In this document: positions 1-8,047 of the stretch, one piece after another
How the letters are laid out: every line of letters starts with the position of its first letter
Numbering within the stretch: position 1 is the first letter of the stretch
NCBI GenBank assembly: GCA_017403145.1
Contig: JAFQOO010000005.1
Span: 1 to 64,000, forward strand
DNA: 64,000 nucleotides
Reading direction: 5' to 3'
From: Clostridia bacterium
Lineage (GTDB): Bacteria > Bacillota > Clostridia > Christensenellales > DTU072
Position numbers and translations under genes: made by a program
The notes under the pieces: generated by a model
Told to the model about the DNA's origin: nothing
Databases searched by the model: none
Seen by the model: only the letters and a program-made list of their open reading frames with translations

Positions 1-91
1 TAACTCCTTTTTCTTTTATCAAGCACAAAATGTGTGGAAGGTCAACGTGCCCCTTAGGGCTATTAAAATTATTTTATTTGCGCAACGTTAA

Positions 92-181
92 ACTTTCCCC
101 TTGTTTGCGTAGCTTTTGCGGAGCAAAGTCGTTCTGCATTCTGCATTCTGCGTTCTGCATTCAAATGCGTTCTGCATTTAA
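92..181 (+). repeat. Dispersed intergenic repeat B, copy 1
   Basis: This stretch carries a CCTTG start, an AAAGTCGTTCTGCATTC core and several iterations of TTCTGCATTC or TTCTGCGTTC. Related copies lie at 41530-41710 and 63499-63569, always between genes. The rest of 1-335 is AT-rich and holds no convincing gene. It contains a 7-bp hairpin (232-238 with 242-248) and the palindrome at 283-295. The family assignment rests only on similarity within this window. Confidence 0.55.
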
Positions 182-282
182 CAACAAGGGTTATTCAAAT
201 ATTTTATTTGCGTATTTATAAGGATAAATAATTATTACTTCGTAATAACTATTGTAGTCCATTTTCTAAATGGTTTTTTGTA

Positions 283-295
283 GTGTAATTTACAC
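283..295. promoter_or_regulatory. Perfect 13-nt palindrome, possible operator
   Basis: GTGTAA and TTACAC flank one central T, 40 bp upstream of the start of the small gene at 336. A weak promoter-like pair (TTGTAG at 278, TATATT at 302) surrounds it, so it could be an operator. The matching regulator is unknown, and a palindrome this short could be chance. Confidence 0.25.
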
Positions 296-335
296 GTCGA
301 TTATATTATGTTTTTTATATTTTTTGGAGGTTTAT

Positions 336-683
336 ATGCTTACTAGTGAAGTTATCGAACGTTATAATAGGTATTTCAAATTGCGTAAAAACGTGGAAGA
401 AATCGTTTTAGGTCTAAAAAACGCTCCCGATTACGTTGATATGATTACATCTTCCGATAGACTGATTGTCGAAAAATTGGGAACGATGGCATACGAGCTT
501 GATGATAAGTCGGCTTCTAGACGTTGGTCGGTTGCAAAACCCGAAATATATCAAATTTATCTTTTAACCTGTGTTATCAAGAATAATATTGAAAAATATC
601 CTTTCGTTACCATTGATGGCACTCGCGATATAGAAAAATTTGAAGCTTTTGCGCTCGCTCTAAACGATTTGGCTTTATCATAA
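336..683 (+). CDS. Small protein of unknown function (115 aa)
   Basis: I do not recognise this protein. It is soluble-looking and mixed-charge, with no signal peptide or membrane segment and a helix-rich N-terminus. The start is set at the ATG at 336 because TTGGAGG lies 6-7 bases upstream. An in-frame extension back to 270 would add a hydrophobic stretch, but it lies upstream of the ribosome-binding site and is probably not translated. The gene precedes the LRR array, but a separate promoter at 771 suggests that it is not part of the first LRR transcript. It contains no LRR motif. Confidence 0.6.
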   Translation: MLTSEVIERYNRYFKLRKNVEEIVLGLKNAPDYVDMITSSDRLIVEKLGTMAYELDDKSASRRWSVAKPEIYQIYLLTCVIKNNIEKYPFVTIDGTRDIEKFEAFALALNDLALS

Positions 684-770
684 GCAAATCTTTATAAGGT
701 GAATTTTGTAAATTTTACAAGTTTTATTATCATTTATCAATTTTATTGTTGAAATATCATATTTTCGATA

Positions 771-799
771 TTGCTTTATTTGTACCTGCGTTTTATAAT
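771..799 (+). promoter_or_regulatory. Sigma-A-type promoter for the first LRR transcript
   Basis: TTGCTT (771-776), a 17-bp spacer and a perfect TATAAT (794-799). Transcription would begin near 806, leaving a leader of about 39 nt with a GGAGG before the ATG at 845. It drives the genes at 845 and 2003. Confidence 0.6.
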
Positions 800-844
800 A
801 TTTATATAAGGACTTTTCGTAGGATTTTTTTGGAGGATATTTTT

Positions 845-1978
845 ATGAATAACGTTACTTACAGATACTTTAGGCATCAAATGTTACTACTCACCGACAA
901 CCTTGTTTTTGTTGATAACGAGGATGGTACTTTAACCTATCTATCTCAAACAGAGGGTACTCTAAACGTGCTGGATATCCCCGAAGAGGTCGATGGTAAA
1001 AAGGTTACTCGCATCGACGTTCCATATTATTCGGAGCGACATAGTACTGTTCTAAAGGTGATTATACCCAAAACGATAACTTATATTAGCGAGGGCTCTT
1101 TCGAGACCTTCTATAGACTCGTGCTTGTAGAAAACCATTCGTCTTTAGAGGTTGTTCCCAAGCCCGATAAATATAATCGTAGGGATTGCGCCAATAAAAA
1201 AGTAATTGTAATCACCAAGCCCGATACCGAAGGGCTACTGACTTTCGACGGCTCTGCTTATTACCTAAAGGATAAGGATAGCAGAACCTTGCTTTATTAC
1301 GTAGGTAGCGAAACAGAATATACCCTTCCTGCCGACGTTAGAGAAATAGGTAACTACGCATTCAACGAAAACGAAAATTTAGAGAGCATCGTTTTGCACT
1401 CCGATATCGAAAAGATTGGAGCAGGTGCTTTCGAATACTTGAAAAACCTAAAAAGCATCACCTTCCCCGCAAAAATCGAGGTTATTCCCGATAGATGTTG
1501 TAAGGGTTGTACCCATCTTAGCGAGGTTAAGTTCCTCGGAAACGTTAGAAGCATAGGGGAGGGAGCTTTTAGTAATTGTGGAAGACTAGCGCAAATCGAG
1601 ATACCGCGCACGGTAACCACCATAAAAAGAGGTGCTTTTGCTAGATGTGTAGACCTAAAACAAATAAAGCTACCCGTAGGCTTGCATACGCTTGGAGAGA
1701 GGGCGTTTTTCCAATGCCAAGGTCTTGAGTCAATAAAGCTTATAGGCGAGCTAACGGAAATAAACGAGTATGCTTTCTACGAATGTATGGCACTAAAAAA
1801 GGTAACGCTTGGCCGAAAAATAAAGAGTATTGGTTGCAAGGCATTCAGCGGATGCGAAGAGCTAAGAGAGGTTGTAAACCTATCTAAAGGGCTAAAAATA
1901 GTACGCGGTAGCACCGAAAACGGAATGGTTGCTCACTATGCCGACAAGGTGGTAGATAAGAGCAATACCGCGGACTAA
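845..1978 (+). CDS. BspA-like LRR_5 protein (377 aa)
   Basis: The C-terminal half (about residues 165-350) is a run of BspA-like or TpLRR-type repeats of about 23 residues, with the pattern I-x-IP-x2-V-x2-IG-x2-AF-x2-C-x2-L. The N-terminal 160 residues are less regular and include a strand-rich segment seen in many BspA-like proteins. The C-terminus ends in the family closing motif (VVNLSKGLKI followed by GMVAHYADKVV). No signal peptide or anchor is visible. The start at 845 follows GGAGG by 9 bases; the longer reading from 746 overlaps the promoter and is rejected. This family usually mediates protein or surface binding, and the ligand here is unknown. It is followed 24 bp later by the next LRR gene. 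Confidence 0.85.
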   Translation: MNNVTYRYFRHQMLLLTDNLVFVDNEDGTLTYLSQTEGTLNVLDIPEEVDGKKVTRIDVPYYSERHSTVLKVIIPKTITYISEGSFETFYRLVLVENHSSLEVVPKPDKYNRRDCANKKVIVITKPDTEGLLTFDGSAYYLKDKDSRTLLYYVGSETEYTLPADVREIGNYAFNENENLESIVLHSDIEKIGAGAFEYLKNLKSITFPAKIEVIPDRCCKGCTHLSEVKFLGNVRSIGEGAFSNCGRLAQIEIPRTVTTIKRGAFARCVDLKQIKLPVGLHTLGERAFFQCQGLESIKLIGELTEINEYAFYECMALKKVTLGRKIKSIGCKAFSGCEELREVVNLSKGLKIVRGSTENGMVAHYADKVVDKSNTAD

Positions 1979-2002
1979 CCAAAGTTAAAGGAGGGGATAA
2001 TT

Positions 2003-3475
2003 ATGAAAAATAAAGAACCAAAGAACTTTACCGAAGAGGTAAACAAGATACTAAGACGTAATATGGGAAAGGACTCCTTTAGCGATAGACTAGGTAAAAT
2101 CGTGGAGAACGAAGAGAAGAAATACCTTAGCGAAAAGGAGAAAAGAAAATACGTCGAAGAGGTTTTTGCAAACATTGATAAAGCAAGCAAGGAAGCGAAG
2201 AATAGTAAACTAAAAGAGCAAGAAAGGGAGCCTAAAGACTCCAATAGCTCAAAACCAAGTGATTGGGAAGAAGAGGATTTGGCAGAACTCTACGACGAGT
2301 TCGACGACGAGCATTTTGCCTCTCAATGCAACCTTGTGGGCGACGAGTTCGAAGCTCTACTCGAAAAGGAACTCGAGATGCTAGACAACGTTGAAGAGCT
2401 TGCTCGCGAGGTCGAAGAAGAGGAAGGCATCGACGACGATTGGCTAGACGAGATGCTAGAAAATATAAAGGGCTCCATACGAGGTGATGAGGATTTTACC
2501 GAGGAAAGCGACGACGAGGAAAGTGTCGACGAGGAAAGTGTCGACGACGATACGGGTTTGCTGGCTATAGACACCTCGGAGTACGACGAAATCGAAAACT
2601 ACGAAATCGACGAAGACGTTGATGCTCAATATTATACCGGCGTAAATAAGGACTACGAGGCATATTGCAAGCGTAGGTTCAACGAGTTGTTTGGTAAAGA
2701 CACTGCCGATTTCGACATCGACGTAGACGACGAAATAGAAAAGTATAACGACGAAGACTTTGACGAAAGCCTATTTAATGAGGACGAGGAAGAGAAGTCT
2801 ATACTCTTTCCCATCATCAAAAGAAGCTCTAGAATGGCAAGAAGGTTTGAATTAGGCAACAGAATAAAAGAAAACCGCGTTATGTATAGAAAGGTACTCG
2901 AAGCGGTTGCAAAATATCGTAGTGAATATTTGGCTAGCGGTTCAACCGCGGGGTTAAAGTTAAATCTTCCCAAAAAGATACTAGAAAGGGTAGAAATTCT
3001 TAACGATGAATTTATCGTTTATCACGACGAGGTAAACTATGACGACCTTTTAGTGGGATACGTTGGAAGCTCCAAGAAGGTTGTTATTCCTCCGAGCATT
3101 GATATAATAGGTCGATTTGCATTTGCGGAATGTAAAACGATTGAAGAAGTAATTATGCCCAATTCTGTTGATAAAATAAAAAAACACGCCTTCCAAGACT
3201 GCAAAAATCTTCGTGGTGTACTTGTTTCCAACAATCTTTCAGGGCTCGCCATCGATGTTTTTAGGGGTTGCGACAAGCTTAACTACACCTATGAAGAAAG
3301 CCAAACCGCTCCCGATTGCGAGATAAAATATCTTCCGAGCGAGGACAATATGTATAAACTTTCCAACGTATTTATCAGCGGTAATCTTTCCGATTTCGAC
3401 CTAATAAAAGAACGCCTAAGCGGTGGAAGCGACACCTCGGTTATCGATACCACCAATATGCAAAATAATCGATAA
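2003..3475 (+). CDS. LRR_5 protein with long acidic N-terminal region (490 aa)
   Basis: The first 85 residues are lysine/glutamate-rich and probably helical or coiled coil. Residues about 87-266 are extremely acidic, with runs of D and E, and are likely disordered. A short LRR_5 block follows at about 336-433 (VVIPPSIDIIGRFAF and two more repeats). The ATG at 2003 has a strong AGGAGG. No signal peptide is present. The acidic segment sets it apart from all other LRR proteins in the window; it might bind cations or basic partners, but that is inference. It is cotranscribed with the gene at 845 and ends before a terminator at 3514. Confidence 0.85.
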   Translation: MKNKEPKNFTEEVNKILRRNMGKDSFSDRLGKIVENEEKKYLSEKEKRKYVEEVFANIDKASKEAKNSKLKEQEREPKDSNSSKPSDWEEEDLAELYDEFDDEHFASQCNLVGDEFEALLEKELEMLDNVEELAREVEEEEGIDDDWLDEMLENIKGSIRGDEDFTEESDDEESVDEESVDDDTGLLAIDTSEYDEIENYEIDEDVDAQYYTGVNKDYEAYCKRRFNELFGKDTADFDIDVDDEIEKYNDEDFDESLFNEDEEEKSILFPIIKRSSRMARRFELGNRIKENRVMYRKVLEAVAKYRSEYLASGSTAGLKLNLPKKILERVEILNDEFIVYHDEVNYDDLLVGYVGSSKKVVIPPSIDIIGRFAFAECKTIEEVIMPNSVDKIKKHAFQDCKNLRGVLVSNNLSGLAIDVFRGCDKLNYTYEESQTAPDCEIKYLPSEDNMYKLSNVFISGNLSDFDLIKERLSGGSDTSVIDTTNMQNNR

Positions 3476-3513
3476 GTTAATTTAATAATTTTTTTAATCA
3501 AGGTTCTCCTTGT

Positions 3514-3560
3514 GCCCTCGCGCGTGTCGGCTTGTCCGCCCGCGAGGGCGGTGTATTTTT
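3514..3560 (+). terminator. Rho-independent terminator after the first LRR transcript
   Basis: A 9-bp GC-rich stem (GCCCTCGCG at 3514-3522 with CGCGAGGGC at 3541-3549) encloses an 18-nt loop that can itself pair weakly. A T-rich tract follows at about 3555-3560. A smaller hairpin, CAAGG/CCTTG, sits just upstream at 3499-3512. Confidence 0.6.
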
Positions 3561-3615
3561 ATCAATTTTAACTCCGCACGCTAGGATAAGTGTACGTCTT
3601 ACTCAAATATCGCTA

Positions 3616-3644
3616 TTGACATACGCGCGCGCATATTATAAAAT
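3616..3644 (+). promoter_or_regulatory. Promoter for the second LRR transcript
   Basis: Consensus TTGACA (3616-3621), a 17-bp spacer and TAAAAT (3639-3644). The spacer begins with an alternating ACGCGCGCGC tract that is almost repeated in the promoter at 7927. The downstream gene starts at 3665 with GGAGG in front, so the leader is short (about 14 nt). Confidence 0.65.
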
Positions 3645-3664
3645 TAAAAGGATGGAGGATTTTT

Positions 3665-4966
3665 ATGGATGCAGATATTATAAATAATAAAAAGTGTGAG
3701 GGGTATATTGAACGCATAAACGATTTTTATGGCATCGTATATGGTGAAAACCCCGATGGAACGCTAAAGGTTATTGGTGCAAACTCCAAGCTAAGCGAAA
3801 TTTCCATACCGCCATATATGTATGATAAAAAGGTTACGGTAATCGATGATTGTGCGCTTGCAGGAAATACGATTAACCGCCTAAGATTGCCCGACACTAT
3901 TGTAAAAATTGGAGAATATGCCTTCCAAAATTGTAAGGGACTTTGTGAAATCGTCATTCCCAACTCGGTAGAGAGCATAGGTGCAAAGGCTTTCGAGGGT
4001 TGTAGTAACGTTATGCGAGTAATAATCGGTAGGGGCGTAAAGGAAATAGGCGAACGTGCATTCGACGGATGCTATTCGGTAAAATGTGTCTATAACCTTT
4101 CTAAAATAAGTTATACTAAGCCCTCGCCCCAAAAGGACTACGACGAGAATGCTCTTGGCGGACTTGGTGGTGCACGCTACGTATTTAACGAAATTCCATC
4201 CTACCTTCTAAACTCAATTTATGGCACTCCATATAGGCATACCGATTCGCAAGGCATAATGTACGCCACGTTGCCAAACGGAACCTATGCGGTTGTTGGC
4301 TACGTGGGTTTTGATAGCATAGTTAGTGTTCCGCAAACCTATTTGGGCGTTCAGGTTACCCAAATAAAAGAATTGGCGTTTGCTTTTAAAACGTCTATTA
4401 CGACGCTCAAATTGCCGAGAAAGCTCCACAAAATAGGTAAAGGGGCGCTAGTAGGTTGCACTTCTTTGGAAGAGCTGGAAATCCCCTTCGTAGGTGGTGG
4501 TGGGCTAAAAGATATATGGCGCGGTAGCGAAGCTTTTGGATATATTTTCGGCGAAGCACCATATAAGGGTGGCGAACTAACCCCGCAAAGTATAAAGAAT
4601 TATGACCTTTTGGATGCCGGTCCAACCATATACAAGTTTTATATTCCCTCGTCGCTTAGGAAGGTAAAGGTAAACTCCGACCATATACCGGCAAACGCAT
4701 TTGGCAACTGCGCGAATTTAGAAAGAGTACTTTTTAGCGACGAGCTAAAGACGATAGGTCATTATGCGTTTAGAGGATGTACTTCGCTTTCGCAAATTAC
4801 TCTACCCAAAAATTTGGTTAGAATTGTAGAGTGTGCCTTCTTCGGTTGCGAAAACCTAAAGACCATATATAACTATTCAAATCTAAAGCTAACCAAAGGC
4901 GGAAATTGTCTTGATAACGGTGGCGTAGCCGAATACGCCGAAAACGTATACACCGAGCTACCATAA
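3665..4966 (+). CDS. BspA-like LRR_5 protein (433 aa)
   Basis: Two LRR_5 blocks (about residues 35-140 and 190-410) contain typical repeats such as LPDTIVKIGEYAFQNCKGL and close with a VYNLSK- or IYNYSN-type motif. The second block has an irregular insertion (about residues 275-335) around GGGGLKDIWRGSEAFGYIF, similar to loops that interrupt BspA solenoids elsewhere. There is no signal peptide or membrane anchor. The ATG at 3665 follows GGATGGAGG. It is the first gene of a four-gene unit that ends at the terminator at 7822. The function is probably binding through the solenoid, and the partner is unknown. Confidence 0.85.
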   Translation: MDADIINNKKCEGYIERINDFYGIVYGENPDGTLKVIGANSKLSEISIPPYMYDKKVTVIDDCALAGNTINRLRLPDTIVKIGEYAFQNCKGLCEIVIPNSVESIGAKAFEGCSNVMRVIIGRGVKEIGERAFDGCYSVKCVYNLSKISYTKPSPQKDYDENALGGLGGARYVFNEIPSYLLNSIYGTPYRHTDSQGIMYATLPNGTYAVVGYVGFDSIVSVPQTYLGVQVTQIKELAFAFKTSITTLKLPRKLHKIGKGALVGCTSLEELEIPFVGGGGLKDIWRGSEAFGYIFGEAPYKGGELTPQSIKNYDLLDAGPTIYKFYIPSSLRKVKVNSDHIPANAFGNCANLERVLFSDELKTIGHYAFRGCTSLSQITLPKNLVRIVECAFFGCENLKTIYNYSNLKLTKGGNCLDNGGVAEYAENVYTELP

Positions 4967-5005
4967 TTCAACAAAAACAAAAGTGCTAAACGAAGGAGGA
5001 ATAAT

Positions 5006-5812
5006 ATGGGATTTAGCAATAATCTATTAAGCGACTTTGATATCCAATATGGTGAACTCGTAAAGTATAAAGGCAAAGGCGGAAACGTACTTATCCCTAA
5101 CTCGGTAAAGAGCATAGGAGAAGATGCGTTCAATGGTTGCGAATCGCTCACAAGTATAATAATCCCTAACTCGGTAGAGAGCATAGGGGCTTTGGCGTTC
5201 TATAAATGCACCTCGCTCAAAAGTATAAAAATCGGGAACTCGGTAAAGAGGATATTGGGATGTGCGTTCGCTGGTTGCACCTCACTCACAAGCATAACTA
5301 TCCCGAATTCGGTAAAATACATAGGGGAATTGGCGTTTGCTAAATGTACCTCGCTCCAAAGCATAATAATCGGGGACTCGGTAGAGAGCATAGGAGAAGA
5401 TGCGTTCTATGGCTGTTGGAACCTAAAAACCGTCTACAATCTATCCAAACTAGATATTGTAAAGGACTCGGATACCCACGGTTTCGTAGCATTGCATGCT
5501 ACGAACGTATACACCGACTTTGATATCCAAAATGGTGTACTCGTAAAGTATAAAGGCAAAGGCGGTAACGTAGTTATCCCAAACACGGTAAAGAGCATAG
5601 GTTGGTGGGCGTTCTCTAAATGTACCTCGCTCCAAAGCATAACAATCGGGGACTCGGTAGAGAGCATAGGGGATTGGGCGTTCTATGGCTGTGAAAACCT
5701 AAAAACCGTCTACAATCTATCCAAACTAAATATTGTAAAAGGCTCGGATACCCACGGAGAGGTAGCAAAGTATGCTACTAACGTATACACCGAGCTACCA
5801 AGCGATAACTAA
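5006..5812 (+). CDS. Short two-module BspA-like LRR_5 protein (268 aa)
   Basis: The protein begins with a short MGF-x-NNLLSDF leader and has two modules, each opening with [19 protein letters not shown] and closing with the YNLSKL motif. The first module has five to six 23-residue repeats and the second has two. The two closings are nearly identical at DNA level (about 5422-5515 and 5698-5800), which points to internal duplication. The start has a strong AAGGAGG. No secretion signal is visible. This is the minimal version of the architecture that the giant proteins downstream repeat up to seven times. Confidence 0.85.
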   Translation: MGFSNNLLSDFDIQYGELVKYKGKGGNVLIPNSVKSIGEDAFNGCESLTSIIIPNSVESIGALAFYKCTSLKSIKIGNSVKRILGCAFAGCTSLTSITIPNSVKYIGELAFAKCTSLQSIIIGDSVESIGEDAFYGCWNLKTVYNLSKLDIVKDSDTHGFVALHATNVYTDFDIQNGVLVKYKGKGGNVVIPNTVKSIGWWAFSKCTSLQSITIGDSVESIGDWAFYGCENLKTVYNLSKLNIVKGSDTHGEVAKYATNVYTELPSDN

Positions 5813-5845
5813 AAACGAATACTATATTATAATAAAAGGGAAAAT

Positions 5846-7762
5846 ATGCAAAAAACTATTGATTTTGAAAACGTAAAGTACGAAATAGACGATGATGGCT
5901 TTTGGAATGCGGTAGAAGTAATCGATGCTAGCGTCCAAAAAATTCGTATACCGGATGAAATTGAGGGAATACCTGTTACGAGCATAGGTAAGCTGTATCG
6001 TAATTATGAATATAAAGAGATAGACCTTCGCGAATTTTATATAGGTAACAACGTTATCTCATTATCAAACGAAGCTTTTCTAGAATCGTACCACCTACAA
6101 AAGGTTGTTATTGGTAATAGATTGAGATATATAGGTGAGAGAACCTTTAAAGACTGCATAAGCTTACATACTTTGGTGCTGGGAAGTGGTGTAGAAAGCA
6201 TTGGAATGGGTGCATTTGAAAATTGTTTTTCTCTGCTCGAAATATATAATCTTTCTAAAATCATTCTCAAAAAGGGTGGCGAGCATAATGGTTTAGTTGC
6301 CTATAATGCTCGTCGTATTGAAAGTGATATAAATAAAAAATCTTGGGTTGTAGACACAAAAGAGGGTTTCAAAATATTTATGGACCAGTCTCCCGTGTTG
6401 CTTGGAGTTGAAACAAAGTCGAGCAAAGTAGTTGTTCCAAAGGGCATAAAAGAAATTGGTTCGGGAGCTTTTTCCTATAGAGATGATATTTATTCTGTAA
6501 GCATGGGGGACGACGTGGTATCTATAATGCCGAGTGCATTTGAGTACTGCAAAAATTTAAGAGAGGTTTCTCTTTCCGAAAGTTTAACCGAAATTGATAA
6601 TCACACCTTTTATTACTGTCGTAGCCTAGAAAAGATAATCATACCGCCATTGGTAACGCGAATAGGAGAGCGTGCATTTTATGCCTGTTATGAGCTAAAA
6701 AGTGCAAAGCTTAACGACAATCTAAAGATATTGGACGAAGACGTATTTTTCGATTGTTACGAGTTGGAAGACGTACAAATTCCTCCGAACGTAGAAGAGA
6801 TTGGTGGATGGTGTTTTAGAAGAACGAGTGTAAAAGAGTTAAGAATTCCAAATTGTATTCGCGAAGTAGGTATTGAACCTTTTTCTATAACGGATATAGA
6901 ATTTACGGAGTATAATGGGGTAGGATATCTAGGTAACGAACTCAATCCCTATCTTGTAGCTTGCGTATTAAATGAAGATGATTATCCTCCCTTTATAGAG
7001 TTTCACGAAGATTGCAAAATTATTGCTCCGATGCTGTTCCATCAAAAGGGCGAGCAAATCATAAGTATCACCATAGGAAAAAACGTAGAATTTGTAGGTG
7101 AAAATGCGTTTGATACGCTACCTAAACTAATAGAGATACGCAATTATTCCAAGATAGATTTAGAGTATTCGTTTTATGAAGATGAGGAGCTAAATTGTTA
7201 TTTTTACGTTACGGACGAAAACGAAGAATCGCATCTAAAATATGATGAAGAAAGTGATATCGTATACTTTACGCTTGAAGATGAAAAAGTAGCGGTAATG
7301 ACCTATGATAAAAAAGAAGAACTAATAATACCCGATTTCATAACCTTAATTATATCTTGTGCATTTTTGGAAAAAAGGTTTAGAAAAGTAGTAATTCCTA
7401 AGAGTGTACGGGTAATATATGGTTTAGCTTTTGGAAACTGTGATAATCTTGAGCAAATAATTATAGAAGGCGAATCAATCGAGGCAAAATACGGGGCGTT
7501 TAGTGGGTGCGATTCGTTAAAATTCTATGACGTTAAACCCCTTGTGATTAGAGAAGAGGCGCGTAAAGAATATGAAGACTATGATTTGAGTAAGTCTAAG
7601 ATAGGCTATCTTGGCAGTGCCGAAAACCCATATAAGCTTGGTGTTATTTTTGATGCTTACGTCAAATTTTACGACGTGTTGGCAGAAGGGGATGCTTGTG
7701 TGGTTTACTCGGACGTAGAGTCGGCTATCGCGCCTTTGTTACCCGGTTTATATCCATTCTAA
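5846..7762 (+). CDS. Divergent BspA-like LRR_5 protein (638 aa)
   Basis: LRR_5 repeats run through most of the protein but are less uniform than in the neighbours. Acidic insertions appear around residues 440-490, and YLGNELNPYLVACVL and YLGSAENPYKLGVIF segments mark module breaks. The same YLGNE-x-NPYLV element occurs in the gene at 8048. The start is an ATG after AAAGGGAAAAT, a weak ribosome-binding site for this cluster. No signal peptide is present. It is the last gene before the terminator at 7822. Confidence 0.85.
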   Translation: MQKTIDFENVKYEIDDDGFWNAVEVIDASVQKIRIPDEIEGIPVTSIGKLYRNYEYKEIDLREFYIGNNVISLSNEAFLESYHLQKVVIGNRLRYIGERTFKDCISLHTLVLGSGVESIGMGAFENCFSLLEIYNLSKIILKKGGEHNGLVAYNARRIESDINKKSWVVDTKEGFKIFMDQSPVLLGVETKSSKVVVPKGIKEIGSGAFSYRDDIYSVSMGDDVVSIMPSAFEYCKNLREVSLSESLTEIDNHTFYYCRSLEKIIIPPLVTRIGERAFYACYELKSAKLNDNLKILDEDVFFDCYELEDVQIPPNVEEIGGWCFRRTSVKELRIPNCIREVGIEPFSITDIEFTEYNGVGYLGNELNPYLVACVLNEDDYPPFIEFHEDCKIIAPMLFHQKGEQIISITIGKNVEFVGENAFDTLPKLIEIRNYSKIDLEYSFYEDEELNCYFYVTDENEESHLKYDEESDIVYFTLEDEKVAVMTYDKKEELIIPDFITLIISCAFLEKRFRKVVIPKSVRVIYGLAFGNCDNLEQIIIEGESIEAKYGAFSGCDSLKFYDVKPLVIREEARKEYEDYDLSKSKIGYLGSAENPYKLGVIFDAYVKFYDVLAEGDACVVYSDVESAIAPLLPGLYPF

Positions 7763-7821
7763 TTGGTCTAAAAAACACAAAGATATGTATCTATAGATAC
7801 AAAAACACGATAAATCTTGGT

Positions 7822-7853
7822 AAAGAGTAGCGCGCTGTCGGTACTCTTTTTTT
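7822..7853 (+). terminator. Rho-independent terminator
   Basis: The stem AAAGAGTA (7822-7829) pairs perfectly with TACTCTTT (7842-7849) across a 12-nt loop and continues into a run of seven T. It closes the second LRR transcript. The rest of 7763-8047 holds the next promoter and leader, and no gene was seen there. Confidence 0.75.
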
Positions 7854-7926
7854 GTAAAATAATAGTCGTTCAAAATTATTATTGGAGTTTTTGTTTTTGT
7901 TAAAAACCTCTTTTTAAAATTGGCTA

Positions 7927-7955
7927 TTGACACACGCGCACGCATAATATATAAT
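7927..7955 (+). promoter_or_regulatory. Perfect-consensus promoter for the giant LRR transcript
   Basis: TTGACA (7927-7932), a 17-bp spacer and TATAAT (7950-7955) match the housekeeping consensus at every position. The flanking GCTATTGACA and the ACGCGC-rich spacer also occur in the promoter at 3616. No further terminator is seen until after 37 kb, so this promoter could drive about 30 kb of LRR genes. Confidence 0.75.
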
Positions 7956-8009
7956 AAAATAATATAGGGGATTGGAGATATTTTTTATTTTTCCCACGCT
8001 AAAAAAGAG

Positions 8010-8037
8010 AAGGAGAGCGACGTTCATTTTTTGTCGC
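8010..8037 (+). promoter_or_regulatory. Distant Shine-Dalgarno with intervening hairpin
   Basis: The only good ribosome-binding site, AAGGAG (8010-8015), lies over 30 nt before the ATG at 8048. A small stem, GCGAC (8017-8021) with GTCGC (8033-8037), sits between them and would shorten the effective distance to about 12 nt if folded. No closer in-frame start codon was found. Confidence 0.4.
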
Positions 8038-8047
8038 GCGCACACGT

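Noticed and set aside
270..335. Upstream hydrophobic extension of the first gene that looks like a signal or membrane segment
   Set aside because: A strong GGAGG lies directly before the ATG at 336, and the extension overlaps the palindrome and promoter-like region.
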